Shown here in pieces: positions 1 through 7,762 of a stretch of DNA of 64,000 bases. Position 1 is the first letter of the stretch, and each line of letters begins with the position of its first letter. The position numbers and the translations under genes are program-made. Under the pieces are notes generated by a model. The model was given only the letters and a program-made list of their open reading frames with translations, searched no databases and was not told the DNA's origin. This stretch comes from Candidatus Parcubacteria bacterium (lineage in GTDB: Bacteria; Patescibacteriota; Saccharimonadia; Saccharimonadales; UBA4665): assembly GCA_023434325.1 (NCBI GenBank), contig JAEYSX010000001.1, positions 62,001-126,000 on the forward strand, written 5' to 3'.

Positions 1-929
1 TTTTTGCCTGCCAGTTCTAGCATTTTGACGGCGTACCCGTCGGAATGATCCTCTTTGTACACGAACTCTGTAATATCGGTCTGGGACAGCATGCGCGCGC
101 AGGTTGGGCACGGTAGCAGGTTGATGAACAATGTGGTGTGTTTGAGGCTTATGTTTTCTTTTTGGGTTTTAATGAGCAGCTCGACCTCGGCATGGGCGGT
201 GTCGTAGTGATTGAGGTCGTTGGGGGGCGAAAAGTGTGTTTCGCGCGCCGCACCGTGGTGCATGGCGTAGGTTTGGTAGGGCACGACTTTATTATAGCCA
301 ACTGCAAGCAAGCTGTACTTATTTGGTTTTTTGCGGCCAAGCGCCACGCCCGTCTGAAAGCTGTAATCGTAGGAATGTGTGGCGGCTTGCGCGGCTACGT
401 CCAGCATCTCTGCCTCAGTAAAGTTGCCCGTTTTTGGAAGCTGGGGTAGTTTGGTTTTTGATGCGAATTGCTGCGCCTCTGTATCGCTTGTGAACGGCGA
501 AACTAACTCGTACGGAACACCCCTTTGCATGAGTGCATAGTACGGCGGTTGTGTGTGAAACGAATATTTCCAGGAGCCGTTGATGCCGACAAAATGCTTG
601 ATATCCAGCCCGTTAATCACGTGCACCAAATCGCGCTGTGCGTAAGTAAGCGTGGCAATTTTGTGTGCGGACGGGCTGCCGTTTACTTTATCGATAATGG
701 TCTGTACGGTTGCTTGTTGCAAAGTGCGGAATTGTGGCTGGTCTTCAAATCCCAGAACGTAGTCCTCTTTGGCAAGGCCTAGGAGCATGTTGCCCTTGGG
801 CAGGTATATTTTGACAAGCTCTTTAAAGCGAGCAAGCGACATTTCACGAGGCGCGGCAATAAATATGGGCCTTAGGTTTTTTACCGGCTTTTTAGAAGCA
901 AATGCCAGCTCGTTCCAGTCAAAATCCAT
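1..929 (-). CDS. dCMP/cytidine deaminase-like protein, 3' end outside window
   Basis: The reading frame opens at an ATG at 929 and runs off the left edge after about 309 residues. The C-terminal part carries the zinc-dependent deaminase signature: HAEVE at about residue 246 (zinc ligand His and catalytic Glu) and PCPTCARM at about 273-280 (two zinc-binding Cys). This is the pattern of dCMP and related nucleotide deaminases. The first 170 or so residues form an extra domain I do not recognise (it begins near IFIAAPREMS). The ATG overlaps the TAA of the upstream HIT gene (TAATG), so the two are translationally coupled. With thyA just across the divergent promoter, dCMP to dUMP supply for dTMP synthesis is a reasonable inference, but the N-terminal domain and the operon partners could point to another aminated substrate. 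Confidence 0.8.
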   Translation of the reverse strand, partial: MDFDWNELAFASKKPVKNLRPIFIAAPREMSLARFKELVKIYLPKGNMLLGLAKEDYVLGFEDQPQFRTLQQATVQTIIDKVNGSPSAHKIATLTYAQRDLVHVINGLDIKHFVGINGSWKYSFHTQPPYYALMQRGVPYELVSPFTSDTEAQQFASKTKLPQLPKTGNFTEAEMLDVAAQAATHSYDYSFQTGVALGRKKPNKYSLLAVGYNKVVPYQTYAMHHGAARETHFSPPNDLNHYDTAHAEVELLIKTQKENISLKHTTLFINLLPCPTCARMLSQTDITEFVYKEDHSDGYAVKMLELAGK

Positions 930-1462
930 TATTTGTCTCCATATTTTTCGTCGAACTTCCCAGAAAGTTCTTGGATTTTTTTATTGTGCCGCTTAAATAG
1001 CTCGGCGTTTTCGAGGGGGGTGTATTTAAGTTTGCGATAGTTCCAGGTGCTCAGATCCGGCGCGTCAAACGGTATGGCGTGGATGTGTAGGTGATCGCTC
1101 ACGGTGCTTTGCGCCTCAATACCACCGTCGCGAATAATGTATTGGAGCCCCTTAATATCGTAGATTTTGCGGATCATCTTTTTGGCTATGTACATCATTT
1201 TGCGAGCCGTTTGCCACTCGCTGTCGGTCAGCTCTTTTACGGATTTGATGTGTCTGCGAGGCATAATCATCAAATTACCGTCGATGTAGGCAAAGAGCGC
1301 TACCGTCATTACCATGCCGTTTTCTTCGTAGACGATGTACTTGTCCCGCAGGTCGCAAAAGACACACTTGCCCACGCTCGTCCAGATCTTACCGTAGTAG
1401 CCGCCTGTGCGCGCGTCTCGGTAGTAGATTTGCTTTTCTTGTTCTTCGGGCGTGAGGTTCAT
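929..1462 (-). CDS. HIT-family nucleotide hydrolase/transferase
   Basis: A 177-residue histidine triad protein. The triad is HLHIHAIPF near residue 124, with the middle His expected to act as nucleophile on the alpha-phosphate of a nucleotide. A CVFCDL pair near residue 33 resembles the N-terminal zinc half-site of some HIT enzymes (the matching His residues were not traced). HIT proteins hydrolyse dinucleoside polyphosphates or nucleoside phosphoramidates, or transfer nucleotides; which applies here is unknown. Start ATG 1462 overlaps the TAA of the nucleotidyltransferase gene upstream, and its own stop overlaps the deaminase ATG. That packing suggests the four gene products belong to one nucleotide or activated-metabolite pathway. 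Confidence 0.85.
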   Translation of the reverse strand: MNLTPEEQEKQIYYRDARTGGYYGKIWTSVGKCVFCDLRDKYIVYEENGMVMTVALFAYIDGNLMIMPRRHIKSVKELTDSEWQTARKMMYIAKKMIRKIYDIKGLQYIIRDGGIEAQSTVSDHLHIHAIPFDAPDLSTWNYRKLKYTPLENAELFKRHNKKIQELSGKFDEKYGDK

Positions 1463-2025
1463 TACCGTTCCTTGAGTGGATCTTTGCGCAGTTCCATAAA
1501 GTCTTTAAAGATATCGCCGAGCTGGCCGCCGATGGCGCGCTGGACGATCTTGGTGGTGCTGAGTGCGGTTGACTGACGGTCGACTACCTTTACCTCGCCG
1601 CCGTATTTGGTGACGATCTTGTACTCTTTGGATTCTTTGTAGGCGGCCGCCCAGTCCTCTTTGACAGTAATAAACACGTCGGGCTTAAGCAGGCCGAGTG
1701 TTGGCACGCAGCTGGGCTCTGGCAGGATAGTCACAAAATCGACGCTGCGCAGATAGGTTAGCATTTCGGCGCGGATTTTTTCGTCTAAGATGGGCTTGTT
1801 GGGGCCCTTTACTTTGCGGATAGCTTCGTTGCTGGATACGCCGACGACTAAAATATCGCCCTCGCGCTTGGCCTCTTCCATGTAGCGACATTGGCCGACA
1901 TGGAGCAGGTCCCACGAGCCAGCTGTAAAGACAATTCGCTTGCCCTTCTCTTTTAGCGCGTCGTGCAGTGTCATCAAATCGCTCATCGCGACCAGTCGTT
2001 TTTTCCACGTAGTAGTAGATCCCAT
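1462..2025 (-). CDS. Cytidylyltransferase-fold nucleotidyltransferase
   Basis: A 187-residue protein of the nucleotidyltransferase superfamily that includes the RfaE/HldE C-terminal domain and glycerol-3-phosphate cytidylyltransferase. Visible motifs are TAGSWDLLHVGQ (the HxGH-type site, with Gln in place of the last His), GVSSNEAIRKVKGPNKPI, and TALSTTKIV near the C terminus (the ISTT-like motif). Such enzymes couple CTP or ATP to a phosphorylated small molecule. The kinase-fold gene 28 bases upstream could make the phosphorylated substrate; that is inference. The first ATG (2025) is preceded by GAGAGGGA at a long spacing, so a start at the internal Met 14 is possible. The HVGQ variant is the odd point. 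Confidence 0.8.
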   Translation of the reverse strand: MGSTTTWKKRLVAMSDLMTLHDALKEKGKRIVFTAGSWDLLHVGQCRYMEEAKREGDILVVGVSSNEAIRKVKGPNKPILDEKIRAEMLTYLRSVDFVTILPEPSCVPTLGLLKPDVFITVKEDWAAAYKESKEYKIVTKYGGEVKVVDRQSTALSTTKIVQRAIGGQLGDIFKDFMELRKDPLKER

Positions 2026-2053
2026 GTACTTGTATTCCCTCTCTCTTTGAATC

Positions 2054-3040
2054 CTATTGTAACACTTTGGATTTGGACAGAATATTGCGTTTTAGTAAAA
2101 AGTCCTTTGTTCGTAAAAAGTGCTCGTTTTGTTCAAGGTCTTCAAACGGGTTGTGGCGTAAAAATTTGTAAAAGTCGTGCAGCAAGAAAAAATCCACCAG
2201 TTGCTCGAATGTGTCGCTTGGCGTAAAGGTGCTGCCGCCCCGCTTGTTATATCCTGAATGCACGAAATATTTGCGAACTTTTGTTTGCTCTTTGTACTTG
2301 CAGTCGACGATGAGGAATGCCAGCGTGCGAGCGATGTCAAACGCAGGCGAACCCCACGCAGCTTTCTCGAAATCCAGAATTCCCGACACATGCAGTGATT
2401 CACCCTCGCCGTCAAATAGGATATTGCCGCGTACAAAATCCATATGCAGTGCCTGCCCGGGCAGTCGCGCGGCATTCATAATTACAGAGCGGAATCGGTG
2501 AATATCGTGTACGGCCAGATCGAGTTTGCGCGTAAGCGCGTCTTGGACACCTTTGTCATCAAAGTATGTTTGCATGCGGTCGAGTAGTGCAAGACATTCA
2601 TCGTCTACATTTGGCAAGTTTGCACGAGGCAGGTCGATGAGTTGGGCGTGCATGTCGCTCATCATCTGGCCAAGTAGTTTGATATGGCGCATGGTGTACG
2701 CGTCCCACGGGATAGTTGCGCCCGGCAGATAGTGGTACAGTGCTGCATATTTTGCGGTATTAATGGTGTCAGATGAGGGTCGTGTGAGTCTGGTGATTCG
2801 AGGGTCGGCCGTACGGCGCACTGGCATACCTTGCTTTGCCAAAAAATCCGCCACATAGTTAGCATTTTTGATTTTGTCTACAATTTCAGGCTCGCGTTTG
2901 TAGATGATGAGGTTAAGTACCCGATTATCCGCTGTGCGTACCGCGTAGGATTCGTTGCGATATCCCTTCTGGACGGGCGCAATATCATCGGCCGTTACAC
3001 CGTACTGTTGTAGAATTTTTGCCGTTAACTCCTTAGCCAT
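2054..3040 (-). CDS. APH/choline kinase-like phosphotransferase
   Basis: A 328-residue protein of the aminoglycoside phosphotransferase/homoserine kinase fold. The Brenner motif is LHMDFVRGNILF (catalytic Asp and Asn) followed by GILDFEKAAWG, the metal-binding DFE. The N-terminal lobe has KGYRNESYAV, a degenerate glycine loop. Substrate is not evident; small hydroxyl compounds such as choline, sugars or amino acids are typical. It is first of a four-gene minus-strand run with the nucleotidyltransferase, HIT and deaminase genes. A -10-like TACACT lies 10 bases before its ATG without a Shine-Dalgarno, so the transcript may be leaderless. It is divergent from thyA with only 51 bases between start codons. 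Confidence 0.8.
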   Translation of the reverse strand: MAKELTAKILQQYGVTADDIAPVQKGYRNESYAVRTADNRVLNLIIYKREPEIVDKIKNANYVADFLAKQGMPVRRTADPRITRLTRPSSDTINTAKYAALYHYLPGATIPWDAYTMRHIKLLGQMMSDMHAQLIDLPRANLPNVDDECLALLDRMQTYFDDKGVQDALTRKLDLAVHDIHRFRSVIMNAARLPGQALHMDFVRGNILFDGEGESLHVSGILDFEKAAWGSPAFDIARTLAFLIVDCKYKEQTKVRKYFVHSGYNKRGGSTFTPSDTFEQLVDFFLLHDFYKFLRHNPFEDLEQNEHFLRTKDFLLKRNILSKSKVLQ

Positions 3041-3052
3041 ATGTAGATCTAG

Positions 3053-3091
3053 TGTACAGCAAGACGACGCTTACGCTATACTGGCGAGGAT
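3053..3091 (+). promoter_or_regulatory. thyA promoter, probably giving a very short leader
   Basis: TATACT at 3077-3082 stands 9 bases before the thyA ATG, with TGTACA at 3053-3058 as a weak -35 at 18-base spacing. The expected start site is within about three bases of the ATG, so the purine-rich GAGGA just before the ATG would not be usable as a normal ribosome site. The opposite-strand promoter of the kinase gene overlaps this stretch. Confidence 0.5.
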
Positions 3092-3907
3092 ATGAGACAT
3101 CCGGAGTATGAATACCTAGAATTAATGGCCGATATCATGAAGAACGGCAAAACCAAGCCGACGCGTGGTATCCACCCTGTTAAATCTGTGTTTGGCCGTC
3201 AGCTGCGCTTTGATATGCGCGCTGGGTTTCCACTGCTGACTACCAAAAAGATGCCGTTTAAGATCTTGCTGCACGAGTTGTTTTGGTTTGTGTCGGGATC
3301 GTCCGACGTCGCATATTTGCACGAACATGGGATAAAGTACTGGGATGGTTTTTTGCACGAGGGCTCCAACGATCTTGGTCGTGTGTACGGCGTGCAGTGG
3401 CGTCACTGGAAGCGCCCAGATGGCCGACCAGAGTTTGATCAACTTCAGTGGGCGATCGATGAACTAAAGAATAACCCGGATTCTAAAGGTATTATCGTCA
3501 ACGCTTGGAACGCGGGTGAGCTTGGTGATATGCGCCTGCCGCCATGCCACACGATGTTCCAATTCGACCTGACTAAGGGTAAGCTGCGTCTGCAATTGTA
3601 TCAGCGTAGTTGGGATGTGTTCCTGGGTGCACCATTTAATATTGCGCAGTACGCCTTGTTGCTACATATGGTGGCGCATTTGGTCGGCGCCGAACCGCGT
3701 GAGTTGATTATCGCAGCGGGCAACGCCCATCTTTACACGAATCACATCGACTCAGCCAAAGAGCAGTTGGTGCGAAAACCATACCCCTTCCCCAAGCTTA
3801 AGATTGTCGGTGATGTCAAAAACATCGATGACTTTAAAGAAGAAAACTTTGTACTCGAGGGCTACCAGGCGCACCCGCGCATCAAAACCGATCTCGTTAT
3901 CGTGTGA
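3092..3907 (+). CDS. thyA: Thymidylate synthase
   Basis: A 271-residue ThyA-type thymidylate synthase, converting dUMP and methylenetetrahydrofolate to dTMP and dihydrofolate. The dUMP-binding and catalytic segment is RLPPCHTMFQF, with nucleophile Cys near 152. Also present are VYGVQWRHW, LQLYQRSWDVFLGAPFNIA and GNAHLYTNHID, all family hallmarks. Length matches the family (264 in E. coli). The C terminus ends DLVIV rather than the usual APVAV-like end. It is alone on the plus strand, divergent from the deaminase operon and convergent with a GT4 gene. No folate reductase gene is visible in the window. Confidence 0.97.
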   Translation: MRHPEYEYLELMADIMKNGKTKPTRGIHPVKSVFGRQLRFDMRAGFPLLTTKKMPFKILLHELFWFVSGSSDVAYLHEHGIKYWDGFLHEGSNDLGRVYGVQWRHWKRPDGRPEFDQLQWAIDELKNNPDSKGIIVNAWNAGELGDMRLPPCHTMFQFDLTKGKLRLQLYQRSWDVFLGAPFNIAQYALLLHMVAHLVGAEPRELIIAAGNAHLYTNHIDSAKEQLVRKPYPFPKLKIVGDVKNIDDFKEENFVLEGYQAHPRIKTDLVIV

Positions 3908-3934
3908 TCTCTGAGTGTGCTGCGGTAGAGTTTA

Positions 3935-5077
3935 CTATTGTTTGTGCTGCGAGATTAGCGTGTGATAGGCGTTTAGATGCTCCTGGCTCATTCGTGCGAG
4001 CGTAAAGCGGGCTTCAAAGTCATCGCGGCAAGCCTTGCGGTCGATTCTATTGATATCGTCCAGAGCATTCGCAATGCCGCCTATCATCATTGCTTCGTTA
4101 TCTGATTTTGGGATTACGAAGCCTGTCTGATCGTGTGTGATAACTTCGCTGATTGCGCCGCTACCTACGCCTATTACCGGTGTGCCGCAGGCCAAAGACT
4201 CTATCGCGACCATGCCAAACGGCTCGTCAAAGAGCGAGGGCATAATAAGCGCCGAAGCGTTTCCTAGAAAGTCCTGCTTTTGCTTGCCCGTCTTAAGGAA
4301 TCCAACATACTCGACGGTGCCGTCTAGCTCCGGCTCGATCTTTGTGCGCCAATAGGCGTCTTTACCGTGACCAGCATAATGCTTGCCTGCGATCTTTAGT
4401 CGCACGCCAGCTTTTTTTGCTGCCGCGATTGCCAAGTGGACGCCTTTGGACTCGATAATACGGCCTAGATATGCGACATAACCGCCGGTCGGCGAGTAAT
4501 TGGGCGTAAAGCGCGCCTCGTCGATACCGTGGTAGATATTGGCGGCCCAGTTGGTGTCTGTCGGCATGCCAGCGCGCTGTGCATGTGACATCGATAGCCA
4601 GTTAAGGTCTTTGTACTTAGGAAAGACGCTCCTGTATTTGACGAGTAGCTGGAATGGATCGTGATGCGTAAACACGACTGGTTTTTTGCAAAACTGCGCG
4701 AATGGCAGCGCAATGTCTTCTTCGTTGGTGTAAATGTGTACGATGTCCAACCCGTCGTTATTGGCCGTGGCATACGCCTTGGCGATGATTTCGGCCTGTA
4801 CTTGCCGCGCCATCGAGACAAAGGTAAGCGGATGTTTTTTGAGTAGCTCCAGATAGCCGTAGCCGCGCCCCTCCAGCTCTTGTTCGAACAGACTAAGATC
4901 GGCGGCAACAGTCCGGACGTGTGTGGCTACTGGGCCGGGCGAAAATAGTGTTACGTCTGCGCCTAGCCGCGTCAGTTCATTGGCTAAATCCAATGCCAAA
5001 ACGCCTGGCGAAAATATAACGCCAGGCAGGATATCTTGGTGCATAAAGATATGCGGAACGACTAAACCCACGCGCAT
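3935..5077 (-). CDS. GT4-family glycosyltransferase
   Basis: A 380-residue GT-B enzyme of family GT4. The N terminus MRVGLVVPHIFMHQDILPG and PGVLALDLANELTRLGADVTLFSPG is the acceptor-side Rossmann fold. YLGRIIESKGVHLAI and the late segment PSLFDEPFGMVAIESLACGTPVIG contain the E-x7-E nucleotide-sugar site. It would transfer a sugar from a nucleotide donor to an unknown acceptor (glycan, lipid or sugar). The ATG sits 3 bases after the stop of a 35-residue acidic ORF, so translation is likely coupled. It is convergent with thyA. Neighbours do not fix the substrate. Confidence 0.88.
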   Translation of the reverse strand: MRVGLVVPHIFMHQDILPGVIFSPGVLALDLANELTRLGADVTLFSPGPVATHVRTVAADLSLFEQELEGRGYGYLELLKKHPLTFVSMARQVQAEIIAKAYATANNDGLDIVHIYTNEEDIALPFAQFCKKPVVFTHHDPFQLLVKYRSVFPKYKDLNWLSMSHAQRAGMPTDTNWAANIYHGIDEARFTPNYSPTGGYVAYLGRIIESKGVHLAIAAAKKAGVRLKIAGKHYAGHGKDAYWRTKIEPELDGTVEYVGFLKTGKQKQDFLGNASALIMPSLFDEPFGMVAIESLACGTPVIGVGSGAISEVITHDQTGFVIPKSDNEAMMIGGIANALDDINRIDRKACRDDFEARFTLARMSQEHLNAYHTLISQHKQ

Positions 5078-5080
5078 GGT

Positions 5081-5188
5081 CTACTTTTTGTCGTCTTCGT
5101 CCAAAAAGCTAAGGTCGAGTTCTTCGTCGCCCGCGTGGTCGTCGCCATAGTACGCATCAACGTCGGCTTTGGTGTTGTCCGATTGCAT
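5081..5188 (-). CDS. Small acidic peptide (35 residues) upstream of GT4 gene
   Basis: A short ORF with ATG at 5188, preceded by GAAAGGGG at 7-base spacing, and a TAG ending 3 bases before the GT4 ATG. The product is extremely acidic (13 Asp or Glu in 35), ending LSFLDEDDKK. The good ribosome site and the tight coupling to the glycosyltransferase argue that it is translated. Function is unknown: it could be a small partner of the glycosyltransferase or a coupling cistron. I recognise no family. Confidence 0.6.
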   Translation of the reverse strand: MQSDNTKADVDAYYGDDHAGDEELDLSFLDEDDKK

Positions 5189-5214
5189 AATGTATCCCCT
5201 TTCAGATACTAAAA

Positions 5215-5808
5215 TTATGCCTGTTTTTGAGCGTTTTGTAAATACGGCAACCTGGGTTCTGACTCAAGGCGACGTTCCGAGAGATTGAGGATGGCATGCT
5301 TGACGGTCGATGACAGTCCGGGATGCTTGCCTATCAAATGCTGCGAGGCCGCGGTCGGGCTGTGCCACGGCAAATCGCGCGGTCGGCAGTCGGAGCTCAC
5401 CATGGCCATAAACGGTATGACCACGATCCTGCGGCCATCTTGCAGTCTGTCTTTGTCTGATGAGACAAAGGTACCGCTGCCATCAGGTCTCCACAATCCG
5501 CTCACATTCTGCACGTACTTGCTCACGCGTAGCCTATCGGTTATTTCTGATATAAATTCTGCCGTTGTTTCGGCCGCAAGGTCGGGGTCAAGACTGTCTA
5601 TCGGCGGTAGCTCGGTGTGGCTGATCGGCAATGTAAGGCCGCGCCGTGGTCTGCGGTTTTGGAGTGCTATCTTTCCATCGGTATTGCGTATGGCGAGTAC
5701 CGCCAAGGGGGCGCATACGCTCCTGTCGATTGCTCGGTTACTCTCGGGATTAAGGTGTGCAACGGCTATGCCGGCGGCTGTGCGGTCGATTACTTCGGGC
5801 AGTAGCAT
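5215..5808 (-). CDS. Hypothetical protein, possibly degenerate NUDIX-like
   Basis: A 197-residue soluble protein I do not recognise with confidence. The stretch VCAPLAVLAIRNTDGKIALQNRR resembles the first strands of a NUDIX fold, and a later ETTAEFISEITDRL helix sits where a NUDIX box would be, but the REUxEExGU residues are absent. If the fold is right, it is unlikely to be a standard NUDIX hydrolase. It follows the rplKA terminator and precedes the acidic peptide by 26 bases on the same strand. No Shine-Dalgarno precedes the first ATG. Confidence 0.55.
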   Translation of the reverse strand: MLLPEVIDRTAAGIAVAHLNPESNRAIDRSVCAPLAVLAIRNTDGKIALQNRRPRRGLTLPISHTELPPIDSLDPDLAAETTAEFISEITDRLRVSKYVQNVSGLWRPDGSGTFVSSDKDRLQDGRRIVVIPFMAMVSSDCRPRDLPWHSPTAASQHLIGKHPGLSSTVKHAILNLSERRLESEPRLPYLQNAQKQA

Positions 5809-5873
5809 AATAGTGGCAGTATGCGGTAATGTTTTTGTGGTCGTCTGTACAAACTCTTACATGGCATGCAATC

Positions 5874-5903
5874 AAAAAGCACCGCGTAGGTGCGGTGCTT
5901 TTT
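5874..5903 (-). terminator. Rho-independent terminator after rplA
   Basis: A near-perfect stem AAAAAGCACCGC / GCGGTGCTTTTT with a short loop, 18 bases after the rplA stop. It ends in a U run on both strands, but its position fits the minus-strand rplK-rplA operon. Confidence 0.85.
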
Positions 5904-5921
5904 GCAATAAGGTGCGTATGT

Positions 5922-6827
5922 CTAGGCTTCGCTAACAGCGACAGGAATAGACGGACCCATAGTGGTTGCAACGTGGATAGCCTTGATAAAGCTGCCCTTG
6001 ATGCTGCCGGGCTTGTTGCCCTTAACGCTTTGCAAGACAGCGCGAGCGTTCTGCTCGAGCTTTTGGTTGCCAAAGCTGAGCTTACCAAAGCCAACGTGTA
6101 CGATACCGGTGCTGTCGACGCGGTATTCTACGCGGCCGGCCTTTGCTTCGCTCACGGCCTTGGCGACATCGGTGGTAACGGTACCGCTCTTTGGGTTTGG
6201 CATCAAACCGCGTGGCCCAAGAAGACGTGCGTACTTACCAAGCTTTGCCATCTGCATAGGGGTGGCGATTAGGATGTCAAAGTTGATTTCACCCTTCTCT
6301 AGTGCGCCCAAGATAGTCTCAACACCAGAGATGTCAGCGCCCTCTACCTTAGCGTCATCCAAAACGGCTACACGAACGTTCTTACCGGTACCGGCTGGCA
6401 GTACGAGGTTGTCGCGGATGTTTTGGTCGGCCTGGCGTGGGTCGACGCCCAGGTTGATGTGCAGCTCGGCGCTGGCGTCGAACTTAACTGGGCTGGTCTT
6501 AATAGCCAGCTCAATGGCCTCTGCCAGAGTGTGCTGCTTGTTTTTGTCGATAAGCTTAGCTGCCTCGCGAAACTTCTTGCCCTGGCGCTCTAGACGAGTG
6601 CGTGGTGGCTTGGCAGCTGGCTTAGCAACACCTTCCTCGGCCTTAGCCTCTGCGGCGTTGGCTTTGCGCTCTTCTTTGGCTGCCTTGGCTTCTGCCTCTG
6701 CAAGACCCTTGGCACTGCGCTTACCGGCTTTAGCGGTAGCTTTTTCTTCGGTGGTCTCTACTACTGGGGTTTCGGCAACAACTGCTTCTACCTTTTCTTC
6801 TGCTGGTTTGTTGGCTTCTTCTGCCAT
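5922..6827 (-). CDS. rplA: Ribosomal protein L1 with charged N-terminal extension
   Basis: Large-subunit protein L1 of the 50S stalk. The conserved body starts near residue 80 (RQGKKFREAAKLID) and includes LHINLGVDPRQADQNIR, LPAGTGKNVRVAVL, GPRGLMPNPKSGTVT and the C-terminal GSIKGSFIKAIHVATTMGPSIPV. At 301 residues it is about 70 longer than usual because of an Ala/Glu/Lys-rich N-terminal tail. The ATG is preceded by AAAGGAGATAACATC. It lies 86 bases downstream of rplK in the usual order, followed by a strong terminator. Confidence 0.96.
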   Translation of the reverse strand: MAEEANKPAEEKVEAVVAETPVVETTEEKATAKAGKRSAKGLAEAEAKAAKEERKANAAEAKAEEGVAKPAAKPPRTRLERQGKKFREAAKLIDKNKQHTLAEAIELAIKTSPVKFDASAELHINLGVDPRQADQNIRDNLVLPAGTGKNVRVAVLDDAKVEGADISGVETILGALEKGEINFDILIATPMQMAKLGKYARLLGPRGLMPNPKSGTVTTDVAKAVSEAKAGRVEYRVDSTGIVHVGFGKLSFGNQKLEQNARAVLQSVKGNKPGSIKGSFIKAIHVATTMGPSIPVAVSEA

Positions 6828-6913
6828 GATGTTATCTCCTTTGTGGTACGGACGGCTGGCTAGCCTCCCACAATATTTAGAATTTACTCGTTAGACAATG
6901 TAGTGTGCTGACT

Positions 6914-7342
6914 CTAGCCTTCTACTACAACACCCATGCTGCGGGCAGTGCCTGCAACCATCTTTTTGACAGCTTCGATGTCGTCGGCGTTCATGTCGGC
7001 TGCCTTTTCTTCGGCAATCTTGGTCAGCTGCTCGTCGGTCAGTTTTTTGCTGACTTTCTCGCTGTTAGGACGGCCGGAACCCTTGTCAATGCCCAAGGTC
7101 TTGCGGATCTTGTCATCGGTAGGTTCACCAACAACGCGCCACGCCATGGTGCGGTCGTCGAAGATAGTAATGTGAACGGTCAGGGTTTCGCCCTGGCGCT
7201 CTTTGGTCGCGTCGTTGAACGGGTTGATGAAGTCCATCATGTTCACACCGTGCTGACCAAGTGAGCTACCTACCGGAGGCGCTGCGCTGGCCTGACCGGC
7301 ACGGATTTTCATTTTTAGATTTGCTTTTACGGCTTTTGCCAT
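6914..7342 (-). CDS. rplK: Ribosomal protein L11
   Basis: A 142-residue L11 that binds the 23S GTPase centre. The N-terminal domain shows KIRAGQASAAPPVGSSLGQHGVNMMDFI, in which the proline pair and LGQHGVN are family hallmarks; the C-terminal RNA-binding domain has DKIRKTLGIDKGSGRP and AGTARSMGVVVEG. The ATG follows AAAGGAGAACT. It has its own promoter at 7416-7444 and a leader of about 70 bases, so rplKA can be transcribed separately from secE-nusG. Confidence 0.97.
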   Translation of the reverse strand: MAKAVKANLKMKIRAGQASAAPPVGSSLGQHGVNMMDFINPFNDATKERQGETLTVHITIFDDRTMAWRVVGEPTDDKIRKTLGIDKGSGRPNSEKVSKKLTDEQLTKIAEEKAADMNADDIEAVKKMVAGTARSMGVVVEG

Positions 7343-7415
7343 AGTTCTCCTTTAACGAGCCCAGAGTTAGAAGCCTCCGGCGCTCTCCTACCTTTAGTAG
7401 TGCGTAACAGGGGTG

Positions 7416-7444
7416 ATTATAGCGCAGAGGAAGACTTTTGTCTA
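7416..7444 (-). promoter_or_regulatory. rplK-rplA promoter
   Basis: On the minus strand TAGACA (7439-7444) and a perfect TATAAT (7416-7421) are 17 bases apart, the best sigma70-type match in this region. It overlaps the stop codon of the small ORF upstream. Transcription would start near 7409, leaving a leader of about 70 bases before rplK. Confidence 0.75.
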
Positions 7445-7717
7445 GTTTGGAGTGGCGGGATTTCTACCTTGGAGAATGACGCTACAGTGGTATTCGGACG
7501 CAACAGGATATATGCCACCGTCAGGGTCTACTAACCGAGCGCCACCAAGTTCACCTACGGGTTGAGCCTGCGAGCTGCAATTGAGTACTAAGCAGCCGAC
7601 CGGTGAGCGTGGGGTATTCGGGTTTGCGCTGTACGATAAAAATCCTGCGCGTGCGAGAGCGCAATGTATTTCAGGGTCAATATGTTCTGAATGTGGTCGT
7701 TCGGCAGACAGTGACAT
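7442..7717 (-). CDS. Hypothetical protein between nusG and rplK
   Basis: A 91-residue ORF I do not recognise. It contains three Cys and a glycine/proline-rich C-terminal half (LVDPDGGIYPVASEYHCSV). The start ATG has no Shine-Dalgarno; TATAAA lies 9 bases upstream, which would fit a leaderless message like others in this window. Its stop overlaps the -35 of the rplK promoter. nusG and rplK are usually adjacent, so a gene here is unusual; it could be non-coding. Confidence 0.45.
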   Translation of the reverse strand: MSLSAERPHSEHIDPEIHCALARAGFLSYSANPNTPRSPVGCLVLNCSSQAQPVGELGGARLVDPDGGIYPVASEYHCSVILQGRNPATPN

Positions 7718-7762
7718 TTTTATATTTTTATACGGATGTAGCGGCTTGAAACTGCTATAAGT

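Noticed and set aside
1091..1576. 161-codon plus-strand ORF across the HIT gene
   Set aside because: It spans the junction of two real minus-strand genes and has no recognisable motif.
5215..5808. NUDIX hydrolase call
   Set aside because: The NUDIX box residues are missing, so the gene was left as hypothetical with only a possible fold.
5962..6894. 310-codon plus-strand ORF opposite rplA
   Set aside because: Ser/Ala/Leu-rich product typical of antisense frames; L1 on the minus strand is certain.
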